Assembly (NCBI GenBank): GCA_003864495.1
Contig: ML133503.1
Location: 806,001-870,000 of the forward strand
DNA: 64,000 nucleotides
Source: Nemopilema nomurai
Lineage: Eukaryota > Cnidaria > Scyphozoa > Rhizostomeae > Rhizostomatidae
Direction of reading: 5' to 3'
Below are positions 45,794 to 60,300 of this stretch, in pieces (the first letter of the stretch is position 1; each line of letters opens with the position of its first letter). The notes under the pieces were generated by a model. The model saw nothing but the letters and a program-made list of their open reading frames with translations, made no database searches and was not told where the DNA came from. A program made the position numbers and the translations under genes.

Positions 45794-48302
45794 ATGTCGC
45801 ACTACAGAATGTTACGTGCTATTTTGTTTTGTGTCATCTTGTTCACTTTAGCTAATCTATTAATAGCAGCAGGTTCACCGAAAAATTTAAACCCTAGAGA
45901 TCCAAGTCATAGAGACAGGCTGATTGATGGTTTGTATTGTTTAAACATTATCAGAAGGCATTAGTAGACTTTAGTAGGCCATTGTAGTTAAAAAATTTGT
46001 GAAATTGATTTCATCTTGTCAAAGACAGGTATCACCTTTGCTGAGGGTGTCGTTAAAGGGTTACACCTTTTAAGCGGAGCTTGTTGAAATTAACACTCTT
46101 TACACGATAAACGACCGTACACCACAACATTATCACCCGCGTCCTCTTACTTGTATGAATTTGCTTCCCATCTATTGTTATCTCGTGTTATCTTGAAATC
46201 GCGACGTCCTGACCATTTTATAGCGAATTCCTTGTTTATTGTAAAGTCTATAAAAGTCGCAGGCTCCATTTCAAGACATACAACATCAAAGCAATAAAAT
46301 TCTTTCTCCGTCATTTGAAAATTTGATTGCTTGATACAACTCAGTTTCAGCAAAAAATCTCCAATTATTTGTAGCCTCTTGCAAATATAATTATATCTGT
46401 TTTAAAGAAATTGTAACTGATGCTTCAATTTGTTAATCTGTAATAAACGCTAAGCTTAAAGGGAAATGAGGTGTACGTTAATTAATTTTATTCCAATGTA
46501 AGAATTTAAATACGTCTGTATGGAGATAAGTGGAATCATTGGTTGGATCCAACTTAGATTGTACCTTAACCTTTTCATTTCATCTTCAAGATAAATGTGA
46601 GCCCTATATTTATCAACTGTTGCTTCAAGGGCAAGGAAAATCATAAAAATTGACAAGTTTAGGGAAAATGATAGCAGGTTGCAGTTGGGTCCTGGAAATG
46701 CCTTGCTCTAACTAACATAGCCTCAAATGTGGTTGAATCATTCAAGAAAAAATTAAAGCAAGTTTCAAGTTTTTGTTTTGTTATGAAAGAAAGGCTGTTT
46801 AAGAAGTTTACTTGTCATTGGAAACAATAAGTTAATGTGAAATCTTGCAAAGTGCTTGAAAGTTAATTATTCATTGAGTTCATCAATTTTTGTAAAGAAC
46901 ATTAGCTATCCAGAATAAGAGAAATTGCAATTTTTTAATGCTTGAGCCTTCCTTTTTCTGATGAAACATATATCGGAAATGGTGTAATTCCATTTTTTGT
47001 GTGACCCAGTTTCTAGCAACTGGTGCAGTTTTCAAAAGAACAGCCATTCTTGTGATTCCTTACTCCAGTCAATGAATGTTTATGCTGGTAGACCATATCA
47101 TAAATGTATTGTGAATGTACTTCAAGCAAGCTCAAAATATTTTTAGATTCACAAAAGGAAGATGTAAAAAAGCAACAAAAAGATGAAAAATCAGCTGAGC
47201 ATAAGCCAGAAAATGAAGAAAAGCCACAATCCCATCAAAAGAAAGTTCAACAAAAAGAAATAGAGCCAGAGGAGAGAGATCATCACATGGATGCTGTTAA
47301 AGCTAGTGAGCCTGTTGAAAAGGAGTCTCACAAAGAACATGTTGCAGTCCCCGTAGAGTCACATGCGAAGAATGAAATAAAAGCAAAAAAGAAGGAGGTG
47401 CATGGTGATGAGAAGGAGGAGGAAGAGAGAGATAGCAATGAAACTGAGCAGAGAGAGGAACATAAGCCCACTAACAAGGGTGCAGGTGTTGGAAAAGTAT
47501 TGAAAAAACAGGGACAGGAAACTGTATCAGGATTCAAGTTGGCAAAACAGCCAGAATGTATGGATGATATAAAGCAGCTGTGTGCAAATCTTCCAAAAGA
47601 TAATAATTTTGCTGTCCTTGTTTGCTTACAAGATGCTGCAGCAGTAAGAATTTGATAATGTTACTCTATTATTTTATTAAGGACCTCAATGTTCTCAATA
47701 CACTCTTGTCTCACATGATGGTCTGTATCTTCTGTTATGTGCAGAGTCTTAGATAGTAAGATGGTCACTTTGATTTTTACTAAAATGAGCTTGATAAAGT
47801 GTTAAAGCAAGTTGTAGCAGGGACTTGAGAAACTACTTTCCTTGTTTTTTGTTATTGGTTTGTGGTGATTATAATCATATAATCGCTTGCATTTAGTGAA
47901 ATCTCTAAAATTCTGCAGTACTCTGTGCTTTTTTGACAATATGCAAAGCTTGATGAAAAAACCTGGTTTGATGAGCAATTTTTTTATTTTAGCAAGATGA
48001 TGACCAAGTGTCTGATGATTGTCATGCGGTATGTGGAGTTGGATAAAATTGATCAGATTTTGCATTAAATATTCTGACTCCTCTTGAGTCAATTTTTGCA
48101 TTGATTTGTCCATTTGACATTGACATTCATTTGATATGTCCAACTATCTGTCCATTACAATTGGTGACAATGTTTTTTCACTTGAGCTAACATAAAACTT
48201 TAACATTTTGGTCATGCTTCCCATGTCATTTCATCAATGCAGTAGAATCATTTTGATAATTTGGTGATGAAGTTTCTCATAACTCTTCTTAGAAAAATTT
48301 CC

Positions 48303-48340
<38 letters not shown>

Positions 48341-51300
48341 CTTTTGAACTTTTGCAGTTGCTTTGGGAATACAAAAAGAATTTGACATCAAGTATTATGT
48401 TTGACAAAGCAGCATTTGAAGTTTGTGAAACATTTCTTAGCGAGGTAGGTAGCTTTACAATTTTTTGCACTTTGAAAAGTTTTAATAATGATGCAATGGC
48501 ATTTTTCTATTCACATGTCTGTCTTCAGGTCAACAAGCAAGTTGTTTATTTTATATATTAATTTTTTAAAGGCTATCTTCTTCCATGGTATTCCATTGAT
48601 TAAAATGTGCTCCCATGTTGAGCCTTTTTCATCTGCTTGTAGAAATTGCTATTTTTTGTTGACTTGATAAATCCATTCACAAATCTCATTACATTTTTCA
48701 TGAAAAAGGCAAGTAAGATTGTGATGAGCTGACTCAAGTTCATCAATTTTCAATGATGAATATTAAACCTTTATATATCAGATCAAATTCTGCAAAGAAG
48801 AGTTCCCAAACGATGGCTCCTTTGTCAACTGTCTTGTGGAGCACAGGGAACTGGCCAAGGATCAAAAGTGCCGTGCTTTTCTGCACAAAATGGCTGCCAT
48901 TGTTTACAGTGATTATCGCTTGATCAAGGGATTCTACCATGAGTGTCATGAAGACGTTCGCAAGTTCAGCTGCGGCAAATTGTCAACAAAAACGGAAAAT
49001 GTTAGTCGATTAGTTTGAACATTTTCACAGCATGTCATTTACACGTTTTGCTTCCCAGTTTCCTCTCGAAGGCTTCGTCGCTAGTCACTCTTGGTTTATC
49101 GTTGTTTAATTTTTAAGAGCAATTTCTTTACATCAATTTCCCTTCCTGTTTAATTATAGAGTTTAGTGACCTTTAGTGAATAAAGCGACCTTTAGGCAAA
49201 GTGCCTACGTTCTTTCCCCGCACCAAGCCCCATTTTGACCCACCCGTTCTTTTTCACAGGATCCTCATACTCAAGCCGAGGTTATCGAGTGCCTCGAAGA
49301 CAATATCAGCACCGTTTCGGAGAAATGTCAAGTCGAGATTAAGAAAGTCGCTGCGTTGTCTTCAGACGACTATCACATGGATCGTGCAATTTTCTACGCA
49401 TGTCAGGATGCACGCACGAGATTCTGCACGAATGTACAAGCTGGGGACGGACGGATCTACAAATGCCTCATGGAACACAAGATGGAAGAAACAATGGCGG
49501 AAGATGTAGGCCCTTATGTTTGTTTGCATCATTTTGGTCAAGCAGATTTTTACAGCAGATTGTAGATACACTAGATGCATTGAAGGTTTTTTCAAATACA
49601 AGTGAACCAGGAGAATCGATGCTTGATTATAGTCTGTGAAGAGAATAGACTGGGACGGACGCGAGGCATCACAGCTATCCAGTAGTGCATGGTTAATATA
49701 TGAAAGCCTTTAAAATTTTTATCAAAATAGATTTATAGTGGAGAATCAACAATCACAGCCCTATAGAATGCACTGTGCATGTTAGTTATGCTTTTCAAAA
49801 GTCGTTTTGATTTCCACCATCGCGCGACTCATCGTTCGTAACCACTAACCACAAAGACCAGGGACTTGTGGCCAAACGTCACCTCCATAAGCTTGATTAC
49901 TTTGATTACTGCTTTAGGATCCCAAAGACGTGGTTAATAGAGAAGGCTGTTGTTCTTACCAACATGGATTTATTCTTACCAAGCTCAGAGCCAATTCTTA
50001 AAATGTCAATCTATCAAGCTAGTTATTGTGATTTCTTTTAAGAGAAACCTATAGTTGCTTCTCCTTTAAAAACCAATCTTTTTTTATTGCAGTGTCGGGA
50101 GGCTCTGACAGTCAGACAGAAACTTATGCAAGAAGATGTCAAGGTGCGTATTTCAATATTGATTTGCCTTTTGTTAATTATTCTGCTGTTGTTTGCATTG
50201 GAGCTGCTGTTCACCATGGAGGTTTCAAGACAGTGACCTAGATGCTTTTTCCATAAGAGCTAGATTTGTAGTTTAGAGTTGACGTATGTTTTATCTTTTT
50301 TAAGAATGTGCAGGGTGTTTTACAGAGTTAATTAGAACCAGAGAGAATGCAAGTGGGGGGGGGGGGGTGGGCTTGTGGGTAATGTGACAGGGTTTGAAAA
50401 AGGGAGAAGTCCTGAACCAGTGCAATCTGGCCGTAAGCTACCTGGCGATCTCGTGAAGCTCAGGCCAAAGCTGGGACAAGCATTCGCACCGCTTCACTCT
50501 TGATACACGCTGGAGCTGTGGCATTGCTTTGGTGATGCGCACACAACCAGCGCAAGAAAGAGTCTCGCACCATTTGTGGTTACAAAGGCTTCGAAAGATA
50601 GAGTTTTATGGTGGCGTCCGTATTGATGTCTTCTAAAATATTGAGCTGTGAATAAATGATATAGTTTTTATTCAATGTTGGTGCTGAGTAGTTTTTTGAT
50701 TGTGATTAACGCAGGTAAATCATCCTTTGTGGGAGCAATGTGAGAAGTATTTCGAAGAATTTAAGTGCGAAAAATCCGGGGAAACCGCAAACGGCAAAGC
50801 ATCACACTTGATCTTGTGTCTCAATCAAAAAATAGCAGATGGTAAGTAGCTTTGGTTGTTTATCAAGTTTGGGATGCCTCTATAGAGTCATGTTGCATCA
50901 GATGCGACATACTGAAGGCTTTTGTTTGATTTTCCATTCACCTGACCCGAACGCGAGAAAAGGCCTTCGCCTTTTTCATTTTGACAAATTGACTATTTTT
51001 ATTCGCTACGTCATATGTCGACTTGATATTAATTACTTCAAAGTGAGAATGCTAATGCTCAAAAGTGGTTAATTTCTTTTTTTCTTATATTTTTTCTAAT
51101 TTGGGTAGGGATTGGAAGCGTTTTTGTAAACTCTCTTTTTCATCCTAGTTTCTTTTTTCTTGTAAATTAGGCAAAGAGGTAAGTGCAAAATGCCAAGTAG
51201 AGATGCAAGATTTCGCCGCCCAGTTGTTTGCCGATTACAAGTTAAACACGGAAGTCGTGGCACACTGTAACCAGTTCTTGGAAAAAGATTGCAAAGATCA

Positions 51301-54300
51301 ATTAAAGGCGGAAGGTGGTGCATTGGATTGTTTGCTGTCTCTAGGCGACAAACTGGATCAAAAGTGTTACGAAGCGGTATGCATTCATTCTTCTAGAATA
51401 TTATATCCAGTAGTTGGTAGGGTGGGAGGTTGCATTCGGTCATCGCTTTTGGAAAGCCATGCTATTGCTTTGGACAATAGTCAATTGTTTCCTTAGCTTT
51501 GTTTCATCAAGATTCAACCAGGTAAATTCTGTGCCAGTTTCGTAATTTCTAGTATTTTGTCACAGCCAAATTGAATATAATTCCTTCGAGCCATTCATAC
51601 TCGGAAAGCTTATTTAATCTGCTATGTTTTCAGCACATGCTTTTTTTCTAGGTTCATGATGTTTTAAAAGAAACGAATGCAGGAGGTGACTTCAAGATTG
51701 ACAAGCCATTGTTCATAAAGTGCCAGTCGTTTATTGAGACCAGTTGTAAAGGGAAGCCAGAATCGCTGTGAGTTTTTGTAGATTTAATTTGCAAGAGTAT
51801 ATGTAGCATGTGGCGAGTAAAATGTTTACCAATGTTTACCAATGTTTACCAATGTCTACCAATGTTTACCAATGTTTACCAATGTCTACCAATGTCTACC
51901 AATGTTTACCAATGTTTACCAATGTTTACCAATGTCTACCAATGTTTACCAATGTTTACCAATGTTTACCAATGTTTACCAATGTCTACCAATGTTTACC
52001 AATGTTGCGTTTTTATTCACAAGGAGTGCATATTTAGATCTATTCAATGTTTCTAAAAACTAGACGGTCTACATTCTTTCTATTACTATTACTTGAGTGT
52101 AAATTGGAAAGATAGAAGCAATAACAAGTTGATATGTCCCAATGAATTTTTGACATCTTAATTTCAACTTGCAAGAATATATATATTTTATAGAAACGTC
52201 GCCAAGCTCATCATTGAAGTTTAATTTAGTTCTAGACTTCAATATGTTTTTTTTTCAATTTGTTTCAAGTAATAATGTCTACGTTCTAATGCATCCAATT
52301 GTTTTGTTTATCTGTTTTTCATTACTTTGAAGAAGTCCAAATTTGGGTAATTGATTATTGACTAGACCCTAGGTTGAACACTCGTTTAGATTCTGCTTTT
52401 GTAAAGTCTCTGTCGACTTCAAGATTCCTTAGCTGTTTTGTTGTTTCAAAATATTAGAGAGACGGAAGCCTGTATAGTAAAGTGTTTTCATTACGTCATT
52501 TTTTCGACACAGAATACTAAGCTGTTTGATGGACAATATACGATCCGAGTCCATGCCACAAGATTGCCAGCAAGAGCTTTTCCATCTACAGTTTTTCCTT
52601 GCAAGAGATTTCAGGTATATTTCAGTCTATTTCTTGTCTATTCGCTGATGTATTTTAAGGCAATTCACCTTTTTTGCGTAGTCCTCAAGCCTTGTCTAAA
52701 GTCAGATTAACTGTTTTCTCTTTTATTGTGGCTCTGTATATATACCAGACATTTAAATTCCCTGTAACAGGAATACTTCGTAACTAACTTTAATCTTTGG
52801 AATGCAAAACAATTCGACGCATGTCACAGAGACAAGTCACTCAAGACTTGACTCTTATTATCACGATGTAACTTGAAGGTTCCTGTACTTTTGTTGAATC
52901 AACCGAAAGCTGTTGTTTTATGCTGGCCCAGACAGGTGGCCAATGTAGGGATAGACAAATATAAAAAATGGCAAAGGCAGTCGGTAACCTAAAGGCCTGT
53001 GCACACTCTTCATTCCGAAATGCGACTTGCAATCAGAACACTATATTTACGTGAACGCAAGAACTGCAATGCACAAGTGTTTTATTTCCAGTCTGTGTAA
53101 TACTGGTCGATTTTCTTTCCTAGCCTCGATGAACAGCTCTTCAAAGACTGCAAGGACGATGCGAAGCATATTTGCAACGCCCCAGAATTTAGTGCCGATT
53201 TCGTTTCAGTGCCGCCTGGAATCATTGTTGCGTGTCTTTATCGGGCGTCAATGAAGGACATTAGCCAAGAACATCAGGTATAGCTTGCCATACTTCGTGA
53301 GTAGTTTCTCTTCACCGGTTCTTTTCTTTCGCATGCAATTTTCAGCAAGTCTTTTATGGAATCCCCCACCCAGCAAAATTTACAGTTCATAAGTCAGGGC
53401 CATTCACCGGCCACCCTTTTTTGCAGTCAGTATTCACAGCTTCCCAAGAGTTTGTACTTTGGGCCTAACCATTCATTTTCTGTAATGGCTGTTCGTGCAC
53501 GGCTACAGAACTCGTGCATGTTATTTCTGATATGCTTTTGAAACTGTGCAAATGTTCACTGCCAATGTCTCCTGCTATTTCTTAGGCCTCTCCGAAGTGT
53601 GCTGCACATGTGAGAAGAGTGATGCACGCGAGGGCAACCAGCGTGAAGCTCATGCCAGAAATCCAGAAGCCCTGTTTGAAGGACCTGGGAAGCTTCTGTG
53701 TCGGAAGCGTAAAGGACGGAGAGGTAACTACGTCACATTATCGAACTTTCTTTGTTGTTTTTACACCAGTTTCATCAATCAGGCTTTGGTGTTTATATGG
53801 GACTTGTCTTTGGGCTTCAATGCAATCGTCAATCTTGATAAGTCCAAATGGTTATCTTGAGTTATATTACCGAGCATCTTGTAACTGCTTTAAGAGCTTT
53901 TTCCTTTTTGTAGGAGATTAAATGCTTGCAAGATCATTATGAGGATTTGTCTGCAGAATGCAAAGCGGCTGTTGCCAATTTCACCGAAATGGAATCTGAG
54001 GTTTCAATTGGTTTTTAATTAAGCAGTTTCATTTTGTTTACATGTATAGAACACGTGGCCAGTAAAAGCCTAATATGCTTGGCAGTTTCCTCTCGATTGT
54101 TTATGTTAATAACTTACGATACAGGAAGTACACACAAGACAAGGCGATTGGGGCAACGCGATGTTGTCTGCATTTTGAAGTGGAAAATAATTGTCACTAC
54201 ACAGTGATAAATGTAGTGTCTTACGGTGTAATGTTAAAAAAATTACAGAATTTAGCACCTAACTCTGTTAGGTCTGTTTCTACTTCAGTGTAAGCTCTTT

Positions 54301-57300
54301 TCCGTAACCCTTTTCAATTCTTTGTAGGATTACGAGTTGGATAAGGACCTTATCGATGCATGTGCGCCAATGGTTATAAAATTTTGCCAGGTAATATTCT
54401 GCTTATTTGCACCAAAATCTTTCGGCGATTCTTGGCTAGGAATTGCATTTCCATCTACGAAATCATATCAAATATCACGACGAGACGGTGCAAGTTAACT
54501 TTCTCTTATTTGAAATGCTGCTAATATTTTTCATCTTTCAGTATTGCTCTGAGAGTAGTTTGTTCTGACACGTTTTTTATTGCAACTTAGGACGTAGTTA
54601 AAGATGGCAACCCAGATGAAGTTCTTCCATGTCTGATCAAGAACAAGCACAATGCAGAAATGGACCTACAGTGTACCTCGGCAGTCGAGCACTGGCAAAT
54701 CGTAAGTAAACATTAAGTAATCAGTCTTCAGTCGACTCAGTCCTATTTCTATGTGCCAAGCAAATAGATAGAGACTCCTAGAGAAGGTGAGCGTATCGTC
54801 TTCTAGCAACGCTGTTCGTCCTAAATCCAGTTCCCCGAAATCATGCAAGCGTTAAAGTACCGGCTCGAAGTAAACTATGGCTCACCAGTCTGCGGATCCA
54901 GAACTCATTCAGCTTTTGGTTATTGTCTGACATTTGCCTACTCATAATGGCACTGTCTGGCGAAAAAACTACTTCGAATATGCAAGAAAATGCTGCTTCT
55001 CGCAGTTTAAAGTTTGGTCAAAAGAAAATATATCAAAAGACAATCTATTAGTATGCAAAAACTAGTTCCGCTTTTTATTGTCATTGTGAAAACTTATCAT
55101 TTATCTACAATTTGTAGCTCGAGTTAAAAGACGTCAAATTTTCTCATAAACTGAAGAAGGCTTGCTATGATGACATTGAGAAGAATTGCCCTCAATCGAA
55201 ATCAAAGTAGGTGCTCTCTGTTATCTTTCTCCTTTCGAAAAGCGAAATAATGCTTTGGCCTTGCATTCTGAGTAATCAAAGACCTATTTTTTCTTTGTAT
55301 TTCTTTGTATTTTTGACATTGTTTACAATCTCATCAACTAGCTATTTCTCACTCAGTATTTCGAGGATTGGTTTTCAAAAAGCCAAAGAGTAATGTTTTA
55401 AGCACCATTTTCAGTGGAAATGCTCGCCCGTCATTAACGTGGCACTTTTCCTATAGTACGAATTGTCACTCAAGGCATTCAAAGTGTAGAATTATTGTAG
55501 AATAAGACGAAGCTGTGGATTGTTGTTCTTGTCGTTTGGAAGTGCCTTATATACCATCAAATTTGGTTTTGCATATTGTTGGCATTTTAACATGCAATTT
55601 TCAAAGTTTTTTACATTGACCTTTTCTTGCTCGTTTATATTTTTAGGCTCGATGCAGTGAAATGCTTGAGTTCCAAAATTCAGCAAAACGTCAAGGAAAG
55701 CCGGCCATCGGCTGTGTCCCAGGCATGTCAAGACCAAATCAGAGCAGAGCTCATTGAGGAGGTATTTGAGCTTAACCAGTTAATTATTGTGCCAGGGTGA
55801 TTCTTTAACTTCTCCTTCGCGGTGGCAACTTTTCAAGCTGTATGAAATGCTTCTGTGTAACCCTATGATTGATTATTTGCTTACTTTTTTATAGCACGAG
55901 GACATTGTCAACCTTGATCCTGAATTCCACAGTGCGTGCGAGGAAGATCTCACGAATAAGGATAAACCTTGTCACCAGTACATGCATCAAGGGCAGGCCA
56001 AGGTAACGCAGCTTTGAACGAAGATGCTTCAGTGTGCTAGGATGCCAAAGGACTTCTCACTTTAATGGCAAGAATGGTTCTTGCCACTTGACTGTTTTCC
56101 TCAGCTAATCTTCCAAAAAGCAAAAACTTTTACCAGCTTCTGGTATTTTGCATATGCTGGATGCGTTCCTCTAAAGGGTGTGGCAATATACGCACCAATT
56201 AATACGATGTATTCTCTAAGGCAAATAGCTTAGAAGATATCGTAAGGCAACCTCACATGGCCGTTATTTTTCACTGTATTTGTTAAACCTTTCTCTCTCT
56301 TTAAAGGCGGAAGAATGTCTGCGGAAACACTTCGATAGTTTGACACAAAAGTGTCGCTCTGTATTATTCAAAGTTGAGGTAAAGTAGCATTGTTTTCAGC
56401 AACAATATCTATTTTCACATCTTTTAGAAAAGTCTTATTTCATATGGGGAGAGCATGCCAATCTCGGCAGATTATTGTAATCCTATTCTTCTAGTCGTCG
56501 AGGGTGACACAAAATAGCAAGGTAGCCAGTTGCACAAAGTAAAACATACCCAGGGAATATTAGAAACAGGAGGGAATCAATTTCGGGTAGCATCCCCCTC
56601 CTTTCAGAGACTCCTCCAGCTAAGTTACCTGAAGCTTTGAGTATCATGTTCAGATTCAAAGAATGGTTTTATCAAAGTTTCTTTTCATTTTGGCTTAACC
56701 ATTGTTGTTAATTTGGTAGGGTGTTTTCGTATTTTCAATGCAAAAGCTGAAATTTCAATTCTTTTTTCAGCTCGAGGAAGCAGAGAATCCGGCACTCGAT
56801 TACCAACTGACACACGCGTGCAAATCAATGTTAAAGGTTTGAAACCACTTTGTGATACTTATGTCCTTTCGAAGGTAATGTGTGTGCTGCATTTTAGAAA
56901 AAACGCCTGTAATTTCCATTATGCTAGCTTAAAGATGGCATAGACCTAGTCGAAAAGCCCGAGATACTACTTTTTACCTCTTTGACTGCTCAACCACGCG
57001 AGGGCCTAGAGATAGTCGACTAATCAAAAGCATTTGGCCAGTGACCTTCACCAACCTTATCGCGTTTTTCTCTATTGTTGTTATAAATGATCTAATTCTT
57101 TTATGTTTCTTTTTCCTGTAGAAACATTGCATGGATTTGACACCTTTAAAATACTTGGATTGCTTGAGAGAACACGAAAACGATGTCGAAATGACAACTG
57201 AGTTAGTATTTACTGAACGTTTAATTAATTAATAGTTTTAATTGTTATCGTAAAAACTTCAGTTCAAACTTTCAGGCTCTTGTTTGAACTCTATTAATCG

Positions 57301-60300
57301 ATCTGGTATATATCCTTGATTATCTTCTCTTTCAAAAGTTCTCAATATTCTGATGCAAATATGATTTGAAATTCTATTGAAAGTCTGGCCTATATTACTC
57401 TATAATCTTAAAACTTTTCTTTCTTGTATTCTACAGGTGCAGAAACGTCCTCTTTGAAAGAAAGAAAGAAGGCGCTAAAGGTTTGATTACTTAGACTTCA
57501 TTGAAGTGGCAGTCATTTAAAGTAGTGGTTCATCCCACTCATCTTTTTTCGTATATGCTTCGAACTCTGGTGGTGACTATTTTGGGAATTGAGAGTCTGT
57601 TCCTCATCCATTTGTAGATTTCCGCCTGGACCCCGATATAGCCGAATTTTGCAAAGCCGATGTTCGAAAGTTTTGCAAGCATATCCCAGAGACAGACAAT
57701 AGAGGACAAGTGATGAACTGTTTGAAGAAACAGGTCGACGTAAGTGAATCCTAACTGTTAATGAGATACGAAGGGATGACGTCACAAGTCTGAAAGCTCG
57801 ATTCTATGGTCTTTCCTTGTAATTTTTTGCCAGCTTAGGGCCTGTTTTTGCTGTCGAGAAGATGCACTGTTTGATGATATCCAGTTTGTTTAGACCGCCG
57901 TGTGTTGATCACAATATTCGTGATATTTTGTGTTTTTCACTGATCAAATCGCTGGAAAGTTGGTCAGCGTCTCTACGTAAGCATTCCTTGACAAGTTATT
58001 ATGATGATAGTACATCGCAAATCAAGATGTTGCATTTCAATTTGCAGGGGGGCAGGCTAACCGAGGACTGTCTGGATTACGTGAAAGCGAGGATGGAAGA
58101 GGCTGCCCTGGATTATCGCCTCGACCCGGTTTTGGAGCAGGCGTGCGCGGATGAGGTTTGTTGATATGTTCGATTCAGGCATTGTTGTCATCGGTCCATA
58201 TTGGCCTCCCCAGCGGATGCCGATTAGCAAGCTGCAAGGCCATCTTCGGGTGGATGAGAGGCACGCCTCGAAGCCAATTAATTTTACCATTTGGACATTT
58301 CAACCTTCTGCTTGCTTCGTTTTGCACAGGAAAATGTTTGCCGTTATTATTTGTGCCTTTATTCATATAATTCTAATTCTATTTATTCGTAAGAATCAGC
58401 TTTATTCGGTTATCCTAATTTTTATTTCATTTATGTCATTTCTTAGGGCAATCTTTGCGATTTGCTAACGGGGCATTGTCAGAGATCTTTCCTTGTTTGA
58501 TACATTTCGACCCAGTTAACCGAAACTCCAACACTTTTTTAAGGTTGGCAAGTTCTGTAGCAAAGAGATGAATGACAAAGGACACGGTGAAATTGTTGAC
58601 TGTCTGAAGAGAAACTACGAGAAACTTATGAGCAAAAGTTGTAAAGAGGTCGGTGGCATTTGCTTTATCATTCACTCCTAAATTTACTGCTTTTTAAATA
58701 CTACTGCATTGTAGAATCGCCGGGGCACTACACCTCCTCCTTTATCGTGATGCTGACATATTTGCTGCATCAACAAATTCACTTCTGCTATGAATAAGAT
58801 AGAATGAGACTGAACGAGTATTTTTTCATTCTCCGTGCGTATGATTCAGTTGCTTAGCTTCTATTTGAAACATAGATTTTTTTGTTTTACTCCCGGAAAT
58901 ATTGCTTAAAAGGACGTTTGTCTCGCTGCAACTTGAACTGGGCTCTATATCAAACCACAAAACTCATTTCTACATCATTACTCGTGATTTTCATGCTTGT
59001 TTATAACTCGTTGGTGGGATTTTTCTTTTTAGTTTTTAAGTTTGAATCTGCTATTGTATAATTTATGCTCACTTCCTTGCCATTTTCTATGCCATTATAT
59101 TGGTCTTGTGGCGTTTTTTACTCCCCAAATTGATGCGTTCAGTTATGTGGTTGTTTTCTGACATGATTTCTGTTTACAGGAAGTGAAAAGAATGGTAGGG
59201 GAAGGCATCACAGACATTCATGCTGATCCTCACCTTGTTCAAGAGTGCAATGTAGATATTCAGAAATACTGCACCCATGTGATCGATGAGAATGGAAAAG
59301 GTGAGTGTGAACTAAAGTTCTGACATGTACGATGTTATGTAAAAATGTACAAACAGGTTATGTTTTTGTTATGTTACGTTACGTTACAATATGTTATGTT
59401 ATGTTCTGTTGTGTTATGTTATGTTATTTACGTTACGTTACAATATGTTATGTTATGTTCTGTTATGTTATGTTATGTTATGTTATGTTATGTTATGTTA
59501 TGTTATGTTATGTTATGTTATGTTGTGAAGAAATTCACCCTGCCGACAGTAGGAGCCATTGGTTTTAATATGATGATAAAGCAAGCAAGACGGGGGTGGA
59601 TGTGCGAACCTTGCGCTGTGATAAATATTCTCTCTTCTTTTGCATTTACCTTACCGGCAAGATAAGGCTGATCAAAGCTCTGTTTCATCAAAGCTCTGTT
59701 CTGCTTTTGGTATTTTCGTAGCTGTTTGTTTGTTAAGCAAATTCACCCAAGACATGACGAAAGCCTTCTGATTCGGTAAAGAACAAGGCTCTTATTTTTG
59801 TTCATTCAAACCTTTACTTATTTATTGAGACAAAGATTGCCACTGTTTAAATTATGTGGGATAGAGAGGTTTGTTTTAAGCCCAAATTCTGTTTCCATAA
59901 GATAGTATCAGATTCACGATCACCCCCATTCTATTTCTCATTTCCCCCCTTTCTAGTCGTGGAATGTCTGTTGGACGTTTACAATTCGAAAACACTAGTG
60001 CTTGTCAAAGACTGCAAGAAGCTGATTCGAAAGCGAATGGAGCTTTGGAGTGCTGTGGATGTGGTAAGCATCGTTTAATCGCCTTTACTTTCTACCTGTT
60101 TCCAGAGTGTTTGATAGTGCCAGATTAGGAGTGCCCGGCACCTAACCCCCACAAAGCCTCAAAAGTTCAAAATCGTTTCATTCCCAATACTCGTTTTTTG
60201 CTCAACTCTTATTATAAACTTATTATCCTTTTTTTAACACGTGTGTTTGAATTGGTGGACTGTTTCCTGTGCTTGTGGACTTCTTCAATTCTGGAGCTCC

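Noticed and set aside
51808..52063. Three overlapping frames encoding MFTNVYQCLP-type repeats
   Set aside because: Artefact of the stop-free 10-bp minisatellite inside GLG1 intron 10.
59332..59665. Cys/Tyr/Val-rich repetitive frames
   Set aside because: Produced by the ATGTT array in GLG1 intron 27.
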